Source: JBJXHN01 sp046233135 (GTDB taxonomy: Bacteria; Pseudomonadota; Alphaproteobacteria; Rhodospirillales; Rhodospirillaceae). From it: 64,000 nt of DNA. Positions 28,023-36,503 of this stretch are shown here, piece by piece. Location of the stretch: positions 1-64,000 of the forward strand of contig JBJXHN010000001.1 of the NCBI GenBank assembly GCA_046233135.1, read 5' to 3'. The notes beneath the pieces are model-generated. The model worked only from the letters and a program-made list of their open reading frames with translations. It was not told the DNA's origin and searched no databases. The stretch's first letter is position 1. Every line of letters starts with the position of its first letter. The position numbers and the translations under genes were made by a program.

Positions 28023-29765
28023 ATGAAAACCGAAGAGATTATCGGGGGGTGCCCCACGGACTACGACGCACTGTTCACGCAGGTGAAGACGGCCGCGTTG
28101 TTGATCGACCCGGCTGACGGCTGCATTGTTGACGCCAATCTGGCGGCGGCCGCCTTTTACGGTTGGCCATGCGAGATGTTGCGGGCCATGCGAATTTCCG
28201 AAATCAACACGTTGACTCCTGCGGAAATCTCCAAGGAGATGGCGCGGGCGCGCACGGAACGGCGTTCCTTCTTCAATTTTCGGCATCGTCTGGCCAATGG
28301 CACGGTGAGGGATGTGGAGGTCCATTCCGGGCCGGTGATCCTGGACGGCCGCAGTCTGCTGTATTCCCAGATCTTTGATGTCTCGGCTCGGGCGTCGGCA
28401 GAAGCGGCGTTGCGGGAGCGGGAGCATAACCTGCGCGCCCTGACCGAGCAGGCCCATGACGCGGTGATCCAGATCGACGAAAACGGGGCGATCACCCTGT
28501 GGAACGGGGCGGCGGAGCGCATTTTCGGCTTTGCCCCGTCCGAAGCGATGGGCAAGCCTGTGACGCTGATCATGCCCGAAGACCTCAAGGCGTCTCACAT
28601 GGCGGCCATGGAGCAGGCCTTTGCCGGGGGGGCGTCGGATCTGGTCGGCCGCACTGTGGAGGTGCGCGGGCGCCACAAGAGCGGGCGGGAAATGCCGGTG
28701 GAGGTCAGCCTGGCCCGGATGACCGTCGACGGCCGGGTCCGCTTCGCCGCGATCGTCCGGGATATCACCGAACGCAAGGGGGCGGAGCAGGAACTGCGCC
28801 GCCTGAATGCCGAACTGGAAGCCCAGGCCAGCCGCCTGGCAATCTTGGCCGAAGAGGCGGAGGAGGAGCGCCGGCGGGAACAGCGGGCACTCAGCTTCCT
28901 GTCCACGGTCATGGAAGCCGTGCCGATTCCCATCTTTTACAAGGACCTGGAGGGCAACTACCAGGGCTTCAACCAGGCATTCGTCGACTTCCTGGGCCGG
29001 ACACGCGAGGAAATGGCCGGGCATACGGTGGAATCCGTCCAACCTGCCGATCTTGCCGGGGTCCATAAGGAAGCCGAAAAGCTGCTTCTGGATACGGGGG
29101 TGGGTCAGCGCTATGAAACCCGGGTGGAGAGTGCTTCGGGCGTGATGCGGGACGTGGTGTTCACCAAGGCGCTGTTCCGCGATGAGGATGGACGGCCGGC
29201 GGGCATCGTTGCGGCGATGATGGATATCACCGAACGCAAGCAGCTGGAAAAGAAGCTGCGGGATCAGGCCTCGACCGATTCCCTGACCGGCGTGCTGATC
29301 CGCCGCTCCTACGAGGAAGCGGCCCAGGCCGAACTGGTCCGCGCAGCCCGCTTCGGCCGTGAGCTGTCGATGATCATGATCGATGTGGACCACTTCAAGG
29401 TGGTCAATGACACCCACGGCCACGATGTGGGGGACGATGTGCTCTGTGCCCTGGTCAAGGCGTTCCAGGACGGGTTGCGCCAGAACGTGGACCTGATCGG
29501 CCGGCTGGGCGGGGAAGAGTTTGTCGTTCTGCTGCCCGAGACAGGACTATCCGCCGCTGCCGGAGTCGCCGAGCGAATGCGGCTTCGCGTACACGATGTG
29601 CGCGTAACTTTGCCCTGCGGCACGGTGCTGGGGGTGACCTGCAGCTTCGGTGTGGCGGCATGGACGGAGCAAGGGGAAGACCTGCACGAATTCGCCCGTC
29701 GGGCGGATCAGGCGCTGCTGGAAGCCAAGCGAAACGGCCGGGATCGGGTGGTCGAAGCCGCCTGA
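28023..29765 (+). CDS. Multi-PAS diguanylate cyclase
   Basis: 580 aa from the ATG at 28023 (a TTG 15 bases earlier is possible). Three PAS domains (about residues 15-130, 135-260 and 295-415), with a coiled-coil between the second and third, precede a GGDEF domain (about 420-580) with intact IGRLGGEEF. It should make c-di-GMP. The residue four places before the motif spacer is Gln (QNVD) instead of Arg, so the RxxD product-inhibition site is missing. No signal peptide or membrane segment, so it is a cytoplasmic sensor. Confidence 0.9.
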   Translation: MKTEEIIGGCPTDYDALFTQVKTAALLIDPADGCIVDANLAAAAFYGWPCEMLRAMRISEINTLTPAEISKEMARARTERRSFFNFRHRLANGTVRDVEVHSGPVILDGRSLLYSQIFDVSARASAEAALREREHNLRALTEQAHDAVIQIDENGAITLWNGAAERIFGFAPSEAMGKPVTLIMPEDLKASHMAAMEQAFAGGASDLVGRTVEVRGRHKSGREMPVEVSLARMTVDGRVRFAAIVRDITERKGAEQELRRLNAELEAQASRLAILAEEAEEERRREQRALSFLSTVMEAVPIPIFYKDLEGNYQGFNQAFVDFLGRTREEMAGHTVESVQPADLAGVHKEAEKLLLDTGVGQRYETRVESASGVMRDVVFTKALFRDEDGRPAGIVAAMMDITERKQLEKKLRDQASTDSLTGVLIRRSYEEAAQAELVRAARFGRELSMIMIDVDHFKVVNDTHGHDVGDDVLCALVKAFQDGLRQNVDLIGRLGGEEFVVLLPETGLSAAAGVAERMRLRVHDVRVTLPCGTVLGVTCSFGVAAWTEQGEDLHEFARRADQALLEAKRNGRDRVVEAA

Positions 29766-30115
29766 TCCGGGCCGGCCGCTCCGGGCAGACAAGCGCACCG
29801 AGGGCGCATCTTTCCACGATTTCTTCGCGTGTGCAGGAACGAATTGGTGCGGCACGGAATGGGTTGGCACTACCAGATCCTTAATGACCGTGGTATTTTT
29901 AATCCTAAATAAACCTGTGGGTATAAACAGGGGTAACTGTTGAGAGGAGGGGACGTTCGCGATCCTTTCCCTGCCGAGAGTGAGGCCGACAGGGCTTGGA
30001 CCATGCTGACGCGTACTGTGTATGCGAAGGTGGCGTTCCGGGGGTGCTTCTCGCTGAAGGAAACGGCCACGCGTCGAGAGGGACGGTGGCAGACGGCGAC
30101 GGGAGGAGACGACCC
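29766..30115 (+). other. Gene-free stretch: likely structured leader of the small gene at 30116
   Basis: An A/T-rich patch (about 29888-29930) in GC-rich surroundings looks promoter-like. Further on are CCCTG/CAGGG arms (near 29968-29993) and an imperfect stem pairing GTGGC-GTTCC (about 30029-30038) with GGAAAC-GGCCAC (about 30059-30070), closing on about 20 nt. The reading frame of the small gene is open upstream through this region, but no ribosome site supports an earlier start. No RNA family recognised. Confidence 0.35.
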
Positions 30116-30370
30116 ATGATTTCGATCCACGACTGTATCAGCTTCAGTGGTTTGTCTGCCGATCAGGTGGATGTGGTGGCGATGCGGATGCATGTTCCGA
30201 CGGTTGTCGCGGCGGAATGGGCGGAAGCGATCCTGGATCAGCCCGGCGGGCAGGATCTGATGGACGGTTTTTTGGCGGCAGAAGAAGCCGGGTTTACCGA
30301 CGCCGCCGCCAGCAGGTTTGCGGTGGATTGCCTGCGCCTGCTTCGGGATGCCCGGACGCGGCTGAACTGA
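30116..30370 (+). CDS. Small conserved-looking hypothetical protein
   Basis: 84 aa from the ATG at 30116, preceded by GGGAGGAG. It is acidic, soluble and mostly helical (VVAAEWAEAILDQPGGQDLMDGF..., ASRFAVDCLRLLRDART), with no signal peptide or membrane segment. I do not recognise the family. The strong ribosome site, alphaproteobacterial codon use and a good terminator 48 bases after the stop support a real gene that forms its own transcript. Confidence 0.7.
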   Translation: MISIHDCISFSGLSADQVDVVAMRMHVPTVVAAEWAEAILDQPGGQDLMDGFLAAEEAGFTDAAASRFAVDCLRLLRDARTRLN

Positions 30371-30418
30371 CCTCCCCGGAAGAGGGGTGCTTGGCGGGTT
30401 TTCCATGGGACGGGAGCA

Positions 30419-30443
30419 GGGCGGCGAATTTCGCCGCCCTTTT
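30419..30443 (+). terminator. Rho-independent terminator
   Basis: GGGCGGCGA (30419-30427) and TCGCCGCCC (30431-30439) form a perfect 9-bp stem with a 3-nt loop, followed by TTTT. It ends the small-protein transcript before the aldolase gene. Confidence 0.88.
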
Positions 30444-30557
30444 CCATGAAAAATGATCTCTTTTGCCCACCCGGCGTTTTTTGCGTGTGCCGGCCCGGCG
30501 CCCCATATCGAAGCCGGACGCCGTTACCCATTCAATAAGCGAACCGGAGGACGCCCC

Positions 30558-31487
30558 ATGCGATTGACCCGCGCCGTAAAACGCATTCTCGACGGCTACG
30601 AAAGCGACAACCCGGGCACCAAGGCCAACCTGGCCCGCATGCTGATGGCCGGCAAACTGGCCGGGTCGGGCAAGATGGTCATCCTGCCTGTCGACCAGGG
30701 CTTCGAACATGGTCCGGCCCGCAGCTTTGCCCCTAATCCGGCCGGCTACGACCCCCATTATCACTTCCAGCTGGCCATCGACGCGGGCCTGAACGCCTAT
30801 GCCGCGCCGCTGGGCATGATCGAGGCCGGGGCCGACACCTTCGCCGGCCAGATCCCGCTGATCCTGAAGATGAACAGTGCCAACTCGCTGAACGGCGACA
30901 AGGAAGGGCCGACCCAGGCCATCACTGCCAGCGTCGATGACGCCCTGCGGCTTGGCTGCTCGGCCATCGGCTATACCATCTATCCCGGTTCCGATAGCGC
31001 CTATGACATGATCGAGGATCTGCGCGACCTGATCGCCGAGGCCAAGGCGGCCGGGCTGGCGGCGGTGGTCTGGTCCTACCCGCGCGGCGGATTCCTATCC
31101 AAGGATGGCGAAACGGCGGTCGACATCTGCGCCTATGCGGCCCATATGGCCTGTCTGGCCGGCGCCCATGTGGTCAAGGTCAAGCTGCCCACCGATGCCC
31201 TTGAACTGCCCGAAGCCAAGAAGGTCTACGAAGCCGAAGACATCCCCCGCGCCACCATGGCCGAACGGGTGTCCCACGTGGTGCAAAGCTGCTTCGCCGG
31301 ACGCCGACTGGTGGTGTTCTCCGGCGGCGGCAAGAAGGGAACCGAAGGCCTGCTGGACGATGCGCGCGCCATCCGCGACGGTGGCGGCAACGGGTCCATC
31401 ATCGGCCGCAACAGCTTCCAGCGGCCCCGCGACGAGGCGCTGGAGCTGCTGTCCCAGCTGATCGCCGTTTACCAGGGAAAATTGTAG
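30558..31487 (+). CDS. fbaB: Class I fructose-bisphosphate aldolase (DhnA/FbaB type)
   Basis: 309 aa from the ATG at 30558, with GGAGG 7 bases upstream. TIM-barrel protein with VILPVDQGFEHGPARSF near the start and VVKVKLPTDALEL bearing the probable Schiff-base Lys; the phosphate-binding loop is VFSGGGKKG. It cleaves and forms fructose 1,6-bisphosphate without a metal, in glycolysis and gluconeogenesis. It stands alone between two terminators. Confidence 0.93.
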   Translation: MRLTRAVKRILDGYESDNPGTKANLARMLMAGKLAGSGKMVILPVDQGFEHGPARSFAPNPAGYDPHYHFQLAIDAGLNAYAAPLGMIEAGADTFAGQIPLILKMNSANSLNGDKEGPTQAITASVDDALRLGCSAIGYTIYPGSDSAYDMIEDLRDLIAEAKAAGLAAVVWSYPRGGFLSKDGETAVDICAYAAHMACLAGAHVVKVKLPTDALELPEAKKVYEAEDIPRATMAERVSHVVQSCFAGRRLVVFSGGGKKGTEGLLDDARAIRDGGGNGSIIGRNSFQRPRDEALELLSQLIAVYQGKL

Positions 31488-31523
31488 GTGCAGAAACGGA
31501 ACAGCCATATGCAGTATGGGGAT

Positions 31524-31557
31524 TTGCGTCGGTGCCGAATCAGTTTATAGTGATTCG
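31524..31557 (+). promoter_or_regulatory. Promoter with overlapping inverted repeat upstream of PadR-like gene
   Basis: TTGCGT (31524-31529), 16-bp spacer, TATAGT (31546-31551). The inverted repeat CGAATCA (31536-31542)/TGATTCG (31551-31557), a perfect 7-bp pair around 8 bases, covers the -10 box. It lies about 40 bases before the regulator start, as expected of an autoregulatory operator. Confidence 0.6.
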
Positions 31558-31596
31558 CAATAAGGAAGGCGGGAGAGAAGGTGGGAGATCTGTGCG

Positions 31597-32151
31597 ATGT
31601 TTGCTGACAATACACTGACGCCCCGAGAGGCGGTGCGCCTGTGTGCTTTGGGCACCATTGCGCGCGGCGCGGTCAAGTACAGCGGTCTGGCGGCCTCTGT
31701 CCGGCACTTTATCAGCCGGATCAGCGGCCCGTCCCTGGACCTGCTGGGGTCGTCCATTGAACTGCTGATCCACGAAGGCCTGGTGGCCCCGGTGGATGGG
31801 GAAGGGATGGAAGATGACGCCCTGCTGGCCATCACCGAGGGGGGCCGTCAGGAATTCGTCAAGCTGATGACGGCCAACCTGCGGGCCGCCAGCGATCTGT
31901 CCCGGCTGATCACCGCGTTGAAGTTCCGTTTCCTCGACCTGCTGCCGCTGACGGAACAGGCGCAGCAGGCCGAACTGATGCTGGAAACCTGCGAAACCGA
32001 ACTGTCCCGGCTGCTTGATCTGCGCGCCGCCCATGTGGAAGAGGGCGGGTTGCTCACCGAATGGCTGGACCAGGAGATCACCCAGGTAGAACAACGCCAG
32101 TCCTGGTTGGAAGGTATGGCGGACCGGCTCGCCAGCGGATTGTCTTCATAA
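31597..32151 (+). CDS. PadR-like winged-helix protein
   Basis: 184 aa. The first 85 residues look like a winged helix (LCALGTIARGAVKYSGLAASVRHFISR... LIHEGLVAPV...ITEGGRQEFVKLM). The rest is a helical region with a coiled-coil like PadR C-terminal dimerisation domains (LKFRFLDLLPLTEQAQQAELM). Probably a transcription regulator, since a perfect inverted repeat overlaps its own promoter. The effector is unknown. A strong terminator follows. Confidence 0.72.
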   Translation: MFADNTLTPREAVRLCALGTIARGAVKYSGLAASVRHFISRISGPSLDLLGSSIELLIHEGLVAPVDGEGMEDDALLAITEGGRQEFVKLMTANLRAASDLSRLITALKFRFLDLLPLTEQAQQAELMLETCETELSRLLDLRAAHVEEGGLLTEWLDQEITQVEQRQSWLEGMADRLASGLSS

Positions 32152-32191
32152 AACCACAATGTGTGGTTGGTCTGCGGAGTGCGTAGAAAAA

Positions 32192-32226
32192 AAACGGTCT
32201 AACCCAATAGGTTAGGCCGTTTTTTA
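32192..32226. terminator. Strong, probably bidirectional terminator
   Basis: AACGGTCTAACC (32192-32203) pairs with GGTTAGGCCGTT (32209-32220): 12 bp including one G-T pair, with a 5-nt loop. An A run on the left and a T run on the right would serve both strands. It ends the PadR-like gene. Confidence 0.92.
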
Positions 32227-32409
32227 GTGCTCGGATTTTGAATTGTCCTTCGGGTCGGAAAAGCGACCATTGCGGAATTCCGCAGGATCTCCGAAACTCT
32301 ATACCTAGAATTTGTGAGGACCCATACCTCCAAGGGCAATGGGTGCTCCTATGGGGGGCATGCCGAAACGGATAGGTCGGCGGGTCGGGGCAGGGGAGCT
32401 CGGGGGTAT

Positions 32410-34443
32410 ATGAAAGGCGGCATGCGGGCGTTTTGCCTCTGTCTCCTGGGGGCGGTAGGGCTGATCTGCCTGTCGGGCGGGCCGCTCGTAACCACCGCCG
32501 TGGCCAGGGATGGCGAGGTGGTACAGGATACATCTATCCTGCCGCACAGCATTCGCGTTCAGCTGAAATGGAAGCATCAGTTCCAGTTCGCCGGCTATTA
32601 CGCTGCCTTGGCCAAGGGGTGGTATCGCGAAGCCGGGCTGGACGTGGAGCTGGTGGAAGCCGCCGATGGCATGGACACGGTGGCCGAAGTGGTCGACGGC
32701 ACCGCGCAGTACGGTGTGGGCAGTTCCGATCTGCTGGTGCACCGGGCCAAAGGCGAGCCGGTGGTGGCGCTGGCGGCGATCTTCCAGCATTCACCGCTGA
32801 TCCTGCTGGCCCGCCGGGGTGCGGGTATCGAAACCTTCCACGATCTTGCGGGCAAGCGGGTGGCCCTGGAACCGGGGTCCATGAGCCTGAAGGCCTATCT
32901 GGAGGACGAGGGGATTCCCCCGAGTTCGCTGATCCAGGTTCCCCATCCCTTCGATCCACGCCCGCTCATCGAAGGCTCCCTGGACGCCATGAGCGCCTAT
33001 GAGAACGACGAACCCTTCCTGCTGGAACAGGCCGGGGTGCGGGTGCTGCGCTTCACTCCCCGTTCCGCGGGGATCGATTTCTACGGTGACATCCTGTTCA
33101 CCACCGAACGGGAAATCGCCGAGCATCCGGATCGGGTAGAGGCCTTTCGCGCCACCACCTTGCGCGGCTGGGTCTATGCCCTGCAGCACCCCGACGAAAT
33201 CGTCACCATCATTCGCCAGCGTTATTCGAAACGCCATAGCCGCACCCACCTGCTGTACGAGGCCGAACGGTCCGGCCGGCTGATCCGCGCCGATCTGGTG
33301 GAGCCAGGCTACATGCAGGAAGGCCGCTGGCACCATATCGCCGACATCTACGCCAACTACGGCATGGTGCCCCGGGACATGTCGCTGGACGGCTTCCTCT
33401 ACACCTCCGACAGGCCGCGCGAGGAAGAAAAGCCGCTGCCCCCCTGGTTCTGGCCGGGTGTGGTCGGGGCGGTGATCGCGCTTCTGGGAATCGCGCTGGT
33501 GGCCTGGCGGATGATCAGTCTGAACCGTGCCCTTCACCGCGAGATCGAGGAACGACGGCAAACGGTGGTCAGCTTGCGGGAAAGCGAAAGCCGCTACCGT
33601 GTGCTGCTGGAAAACGCACCGTTTCCCATCGTGATCACCGCGATGGATGACCACACCGTCCTGTTCATCAACCGCCGGGCAGAGCAGGTGTTCGCTATCT
33701 CTGCCGCGGACGCGGTGGGCCTGAAATCCCACACCTACTGGGCCGATACGGCCGAGCGTGACCGCATGCTGCGGCTGTTGCGGGAACAGGGATCCGTCCG
33801 TGATTTCGAAGTGGAGCTGCTCAACGGCCGGGGCAGCAGCCTGTGGGCCTACTTGTCATGCAACCCGATCACCTTCATGGACCGGCCGGCGCTGTTCGTG
33901 TCCTTCGCCGACATCAGCCAGCGCAAGGCGATGGAAGGTCAGTTGCGCCGCATCGCCGACGTCGATCTGGTGACCGGCGTGGCCAGCCGCCACCGCTTGC
34001 TGGAAGACCTGGCAGAAGACGTGACCCGGACCCGCAAGCGGGGGGGGCCGCTGTCGGTGCTGATGATGGATCTGGACCACTTCAAGGAGGTCAACGACCG
34101 CCACGGCCATCCCGCCGGCGACTGGGCGCTGTTGCGCTTCGCCGAGATCTGCCGGGGCAACCTGCGCACCGAAGACCGCCTCGGCCGGCTGGGAGGAGAG
34201 GAGTTCGCCGCCCTGTTGCCGGGGATGGACGCCACCACGGCCATGCTGGCGGCAGAACGCGTTCGTCGCGCCATCGAGGATACGCCGCTGCCTTATGACG
34301 ACCGGATGATCCGTCTGACGGTGAGCATCGGCGTCGCCCAGCTGCTGCCCGAGGAAGACGGTCAGGAGCTGCTGGCCCGGGCCGATCAGGCGCTGTATGC
34401 GGCGAAAGAAGCCGGGCGGAACCGCGTGAAGAGAGCCGGGTAA
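32410..34443 (+). CDS. NMT1/THI5-like periplasmic sensor fused to PAS-GGDEF diguanylate cyclase
   Basis: 677 aa from the ATG at 32410 (32422 is possible). Signal/anchor segment (about residues 5-30), then a periplasmic substrate-binding domain of the NMT1/SsuA type (about 40-330, with KWKHQFQFAGYYAALAKGWY), TM (about 353-376), PAS (about 395-510) and GGDEF (about 520-677). LGRLGGEEF is intact and is preceded by RTED, a full RxxD inhibitory site. It should couple binding of a small molecule, possibly a thiamine-precursor-like pyrimidine or a sulfonate, to c-di-GMP synthesis. The CCCFC motif of THI5 synthases is absent, so it is a binder. Confidence 0.88.
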   Translation: MKGGMRAFCLCLLGAVGLICLSGGPLVTTAVARDGEVVQDTSILPHSIRVQLKWKHQFQFAGYYAALAKGWYREAGLDVELVEAADGMDTVAEVVDGTAQYGVGSSDLLVHRAKGEPVVALAAIFQHSPLILLARRGAGIETFHDLAGKRVALEPGSMSLKAYLEDEGIPPSSLIQVPHPFDPRPLIEGSLDAMSAYENDEPFLLEQAGVRVLRFTPRSAGIDFYGDILFTTEREIAEHPDRVEAFRATTLRGWVYALQHPDEIVTIIRQRYSKRHSRTHLLYEAERSGRLIRADLVEPGYMQEGRWHHIADIYANYGMVPRDMSLDGFLYTSDRPREEEKPLPPWFWPGVVGAVIALLGIALVAWRMISLNRALHREIEERRQTVVSLRESESRYRVLLENAPFPIVITAMDDHTVLFINRRAEQVFAISAADAVGLKSHTYWADTAERDRMLRLLREQGSVRDFEVELLNGRGSSLWAYLSCNPITFMDRPALFVSFADISQRKAMEGQLRRIADVDLVTGVASRHRLLEDLAEDVTRTRKRGGPLSVLMMDLDHFKEVNDRHGHPAGDWALLRFAEICRGNLRTEDRLGRLGGEEFAALLPGMDATTAMLAAERVRRAIEDTPLPYDDRMIRLTVSIGVAQLLPEEDGQELLARADQALYAAKEAGRNRVKRAG

Positions 34444-34463
34444 AGGGCTCAAAAAAGCGCCCT

Positions 34464-35615
34464 CTATTCAATGTCCGGTACGGTCTCGCTGGTATCGCGC
34501 AGGGTGACGGCAACTCCCATCGCTTCCAGATCCGCCAGGAAGCGGGCAGGGGAGCCATACAGGCCCTGTTGCCAGATGCCCGGCCGGGCCGTGTCCTCGT
34601 CCAGCATCTGCCGCACGCAGGCACTCAGCGCGGCGGCGGGCAGGAAGGACGGGTCGGGGTGGGTGACCTCAAGGCACAGGCGGGTCGGCCACCCGTCCTT
34701 CACGCCGGTGGCCTCGACGCGCATCATCATGCCCGCACCCCCCCGGTCCGTGCGGCGCAGGGCGGCGGCGGTCAGGCTGTCGGACAGGGCGGTCAGCTTC
34801 AGGGCGTCCAGGGCGGCAGAAAAGGGCGCCGCACCGTAATCCACCGCCGAGCCGAAGCCGCAAAGGTAGAACCCCATCTGCGTCATCGTCGGCAGGGCGT
34901 CGCGCAGACCCCGCATCTCGCCCAGGAAGACCGGATAGCCGACGCGGCGGCCGTAGGGGGCCGGCAGCATGTAGACCGGGAAGTAGCGGGCCTGCAACTT
35001 GCGCCACTGGCCTTCCACGAGCATGGTCGGATTGCCCCGCCGCGCCTCGGTCAGATAGTCGCGAACCATGGTGGGGGAAAGCTGGGACAGGTCGCTGCCC
35101 GAGGCCACGGCCAGGGCGCCGTCCACCCGGTCCACCGAATGCAGCTGGGCGGCGAGGTGGCGGACCAGGACGCCGAACAGGCCGGCACGGGCACCGCCGT
35201 CGGTGACGAAGGTCAGGCCACGCTCTCCGGCCTGAGCGCCCAGCGGGTGCAGGGCCTTCAGCTTGGCGGGGCGGGAGGGCTGGAGGTCGATGAAGGACAA
35301 TCCGGCCCGCAAGGCGGCCCGGGCAACGGCCGCAGCAGGGGCGCGGGCGGCTTCGGCGGCGAGCACCAGCAGGCGGCCACCGTCCAGCGCACTGCCCAGG
35401 GAGGAATTGTCGCGGGGCGCCGGGGCGGTTTCGACGATGGCATCAGGCGAGGTGGCACGAACCTCGGCTGCGGCAGCGGACGCCCTGGCTTCGTCCAGGT
35501 CGACGATGCGGATGGGGAAATATGCGGCCAGCAGGCGGGCGGCACGGCGACCGACCTGGCCGCCTCCGCCCAGAATGACCACAGGGCGCGGATCGGCGGA
35601 GATGTCGGGGGGCAT
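34464..35615 (-). CDS. Saccharopine-dehydrogenase-like NAD(P)-binding protein
   Basis: 383 aa from the ATG at 35615, with AAGGA 8 bases upstream. The N-terminal Rossmann fold VVILGGGGQVGRRAARLLA begins near residue 11. The central part resembles saccharopine dehydrogenase-like oxidoreductases that close over the nucleotide (TFVTDGGARAGLFGVLVRHL). The substrate is unknown. It lies 68 bases after the SDR gene on the same strand, probably one operon, so both may act on one small carbonyl or amino compound. Confidence 0.8.
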   Translation of the reverse strand: MPPDISADPRPVVILGGGGQVGRRAARLLAAYFPIRIVDLDEARASAAAAEVRATSPDAIVETAPAPRDNSSLGSALDGGRLLVLAAEAARAPAAAVARAALRAGLSFIDLQPSRPAKLKALHPLGAQAGERGLTFVTDGGARAGLFGVLVRHLAAQLHSVDRVDGALAVASGSDLSQLSPTMVRDYLTEARRGNPTMLVEGQWRKLQARYFPVYMLPAPYGRRVGYPVFLGEMRGLRDALPTMTQMGFYLCGFGSAVDYGAAPFSAALDALKLTALSDSLTAAALRRTDRGGAGMMMRVEATGVKDGWPTRLCLEVTHPDPSFLPAAALSACVRQMLDEDTARPGIWQQGLYGSPARFLADLEAMGVAVTLRDTSETVPDIE

Positions 35616-35683
35616 GGGCGGGTCCTTGGGCGACAGGCGGGGGAAGGGAGGCAGCGCAAAAACGGAATCTGAACGAACGCCGG

Positions 35684-36424
35684 TCACAGCAGGTGCTGGC
35701 CGCCGGTCACGAAGATCTCGGAGCCGGTGACGTAGTTGAATTCGTCGGAGCACAGCCGGAAAACGGTGGCCGCCACGTCCTCGGGCGTGCCCATACGGTC
35801 CAGGGGGATGCGCGGGATCAGGGCTTCGTATTCCGGGGCGATCATCTCGGTCTGGATTTCCCCCGGCGCCACGGCATTGACCCGAACCCCCAGGGCGGCG
35901 AACTCGGCGGCCATCTCGCGGGTCAGGCCGGACAGCGCGGCCTTGGAGGTGGAATAGGCCGAGCCGGCGAAGGGGTGAACGAAGTGGCCGGCGATGGAAG
36001 TAATGTTGACGATGGACCCCTTGGCCTTGCCCAGCGGCGTGGCGAAAGCGCGGGCCAGGCGCAGGGGTGCGAAGAGGTTCAGGGCGAAGACGGCCTCCCA
36101 TCGGTCGATAGCGCCGTTGAGGATGCCCAGCCGCTCCTTGAACGCGGTCTTGGGCGAGACGCCGGCATTGTTGACCAGGGCGTCGAGCGGGGCACCGTCC
36201 AGGTGGTCCAGGACCTTGCGGGCGAAGGCCATGGTGCTTTCCCCATCGGCCAGGTCGACGGGGAAATGGGCCGTCCAGGCCGGGTCGAGCATGCAGTTGG
36301 CGGGCACGTCGGCGCGGGCGCAGGTGATCACCCGCCAGCCTTCGCGCATGAATCGGATGGCCGTGGTATGACCGATACCCCGGCTGGCGCCGGTGATGAC
36401 AACGGTGCGCGGGCGGTCGGTCAT
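35684..36424 (-). CDS. Short-chain dehydrogenase/reductase
   Basis: 246 aa from the ATG at 36424, with GAGGA upstream. Classical SDR: TGASRGIG cofactor motif (residues 11-18), NNAG, catalytic Ser in NITSIAG and YSTSK. FabG-like, but without evidence that it acts on acyl-ACP; the cofactor and substrate cannot be fixed. Divergent from the SRAP gene, and probably co-transcribed with the downstream saccharopine-dehydrogenase-like gene. Confidence 0.88.
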   Translation of the reverse strand: MTDRPRTVVITGASRGIGHTTAIRFMREGWRVITCARADVPANCMLDPAWTAHFPVDLADGESTMAFARKVLDHLDGAPLDALVNNAGVSPKTAFKERLGILNGAIDRWEAVFALNLFAPLRLARAFATPLGKAKGSIVNITSIAGHFVHPFAGSAYSTSKAALSGLTREMAAEFAALGVRVNAVAPGEIQTEMIAPEYEALIPRIPLDRMGTPEDVAATVFRLCSDEFNYVTGSEIFVTGGQHLL

Positions 36425-36503
36425 GGACGGGGATCCTCGTACGGGAAAAGACTCTCCGTGCTTACCATTCCTGTCCGCTGCCGGGAAGCGTACACTCTGG
36501 ACC

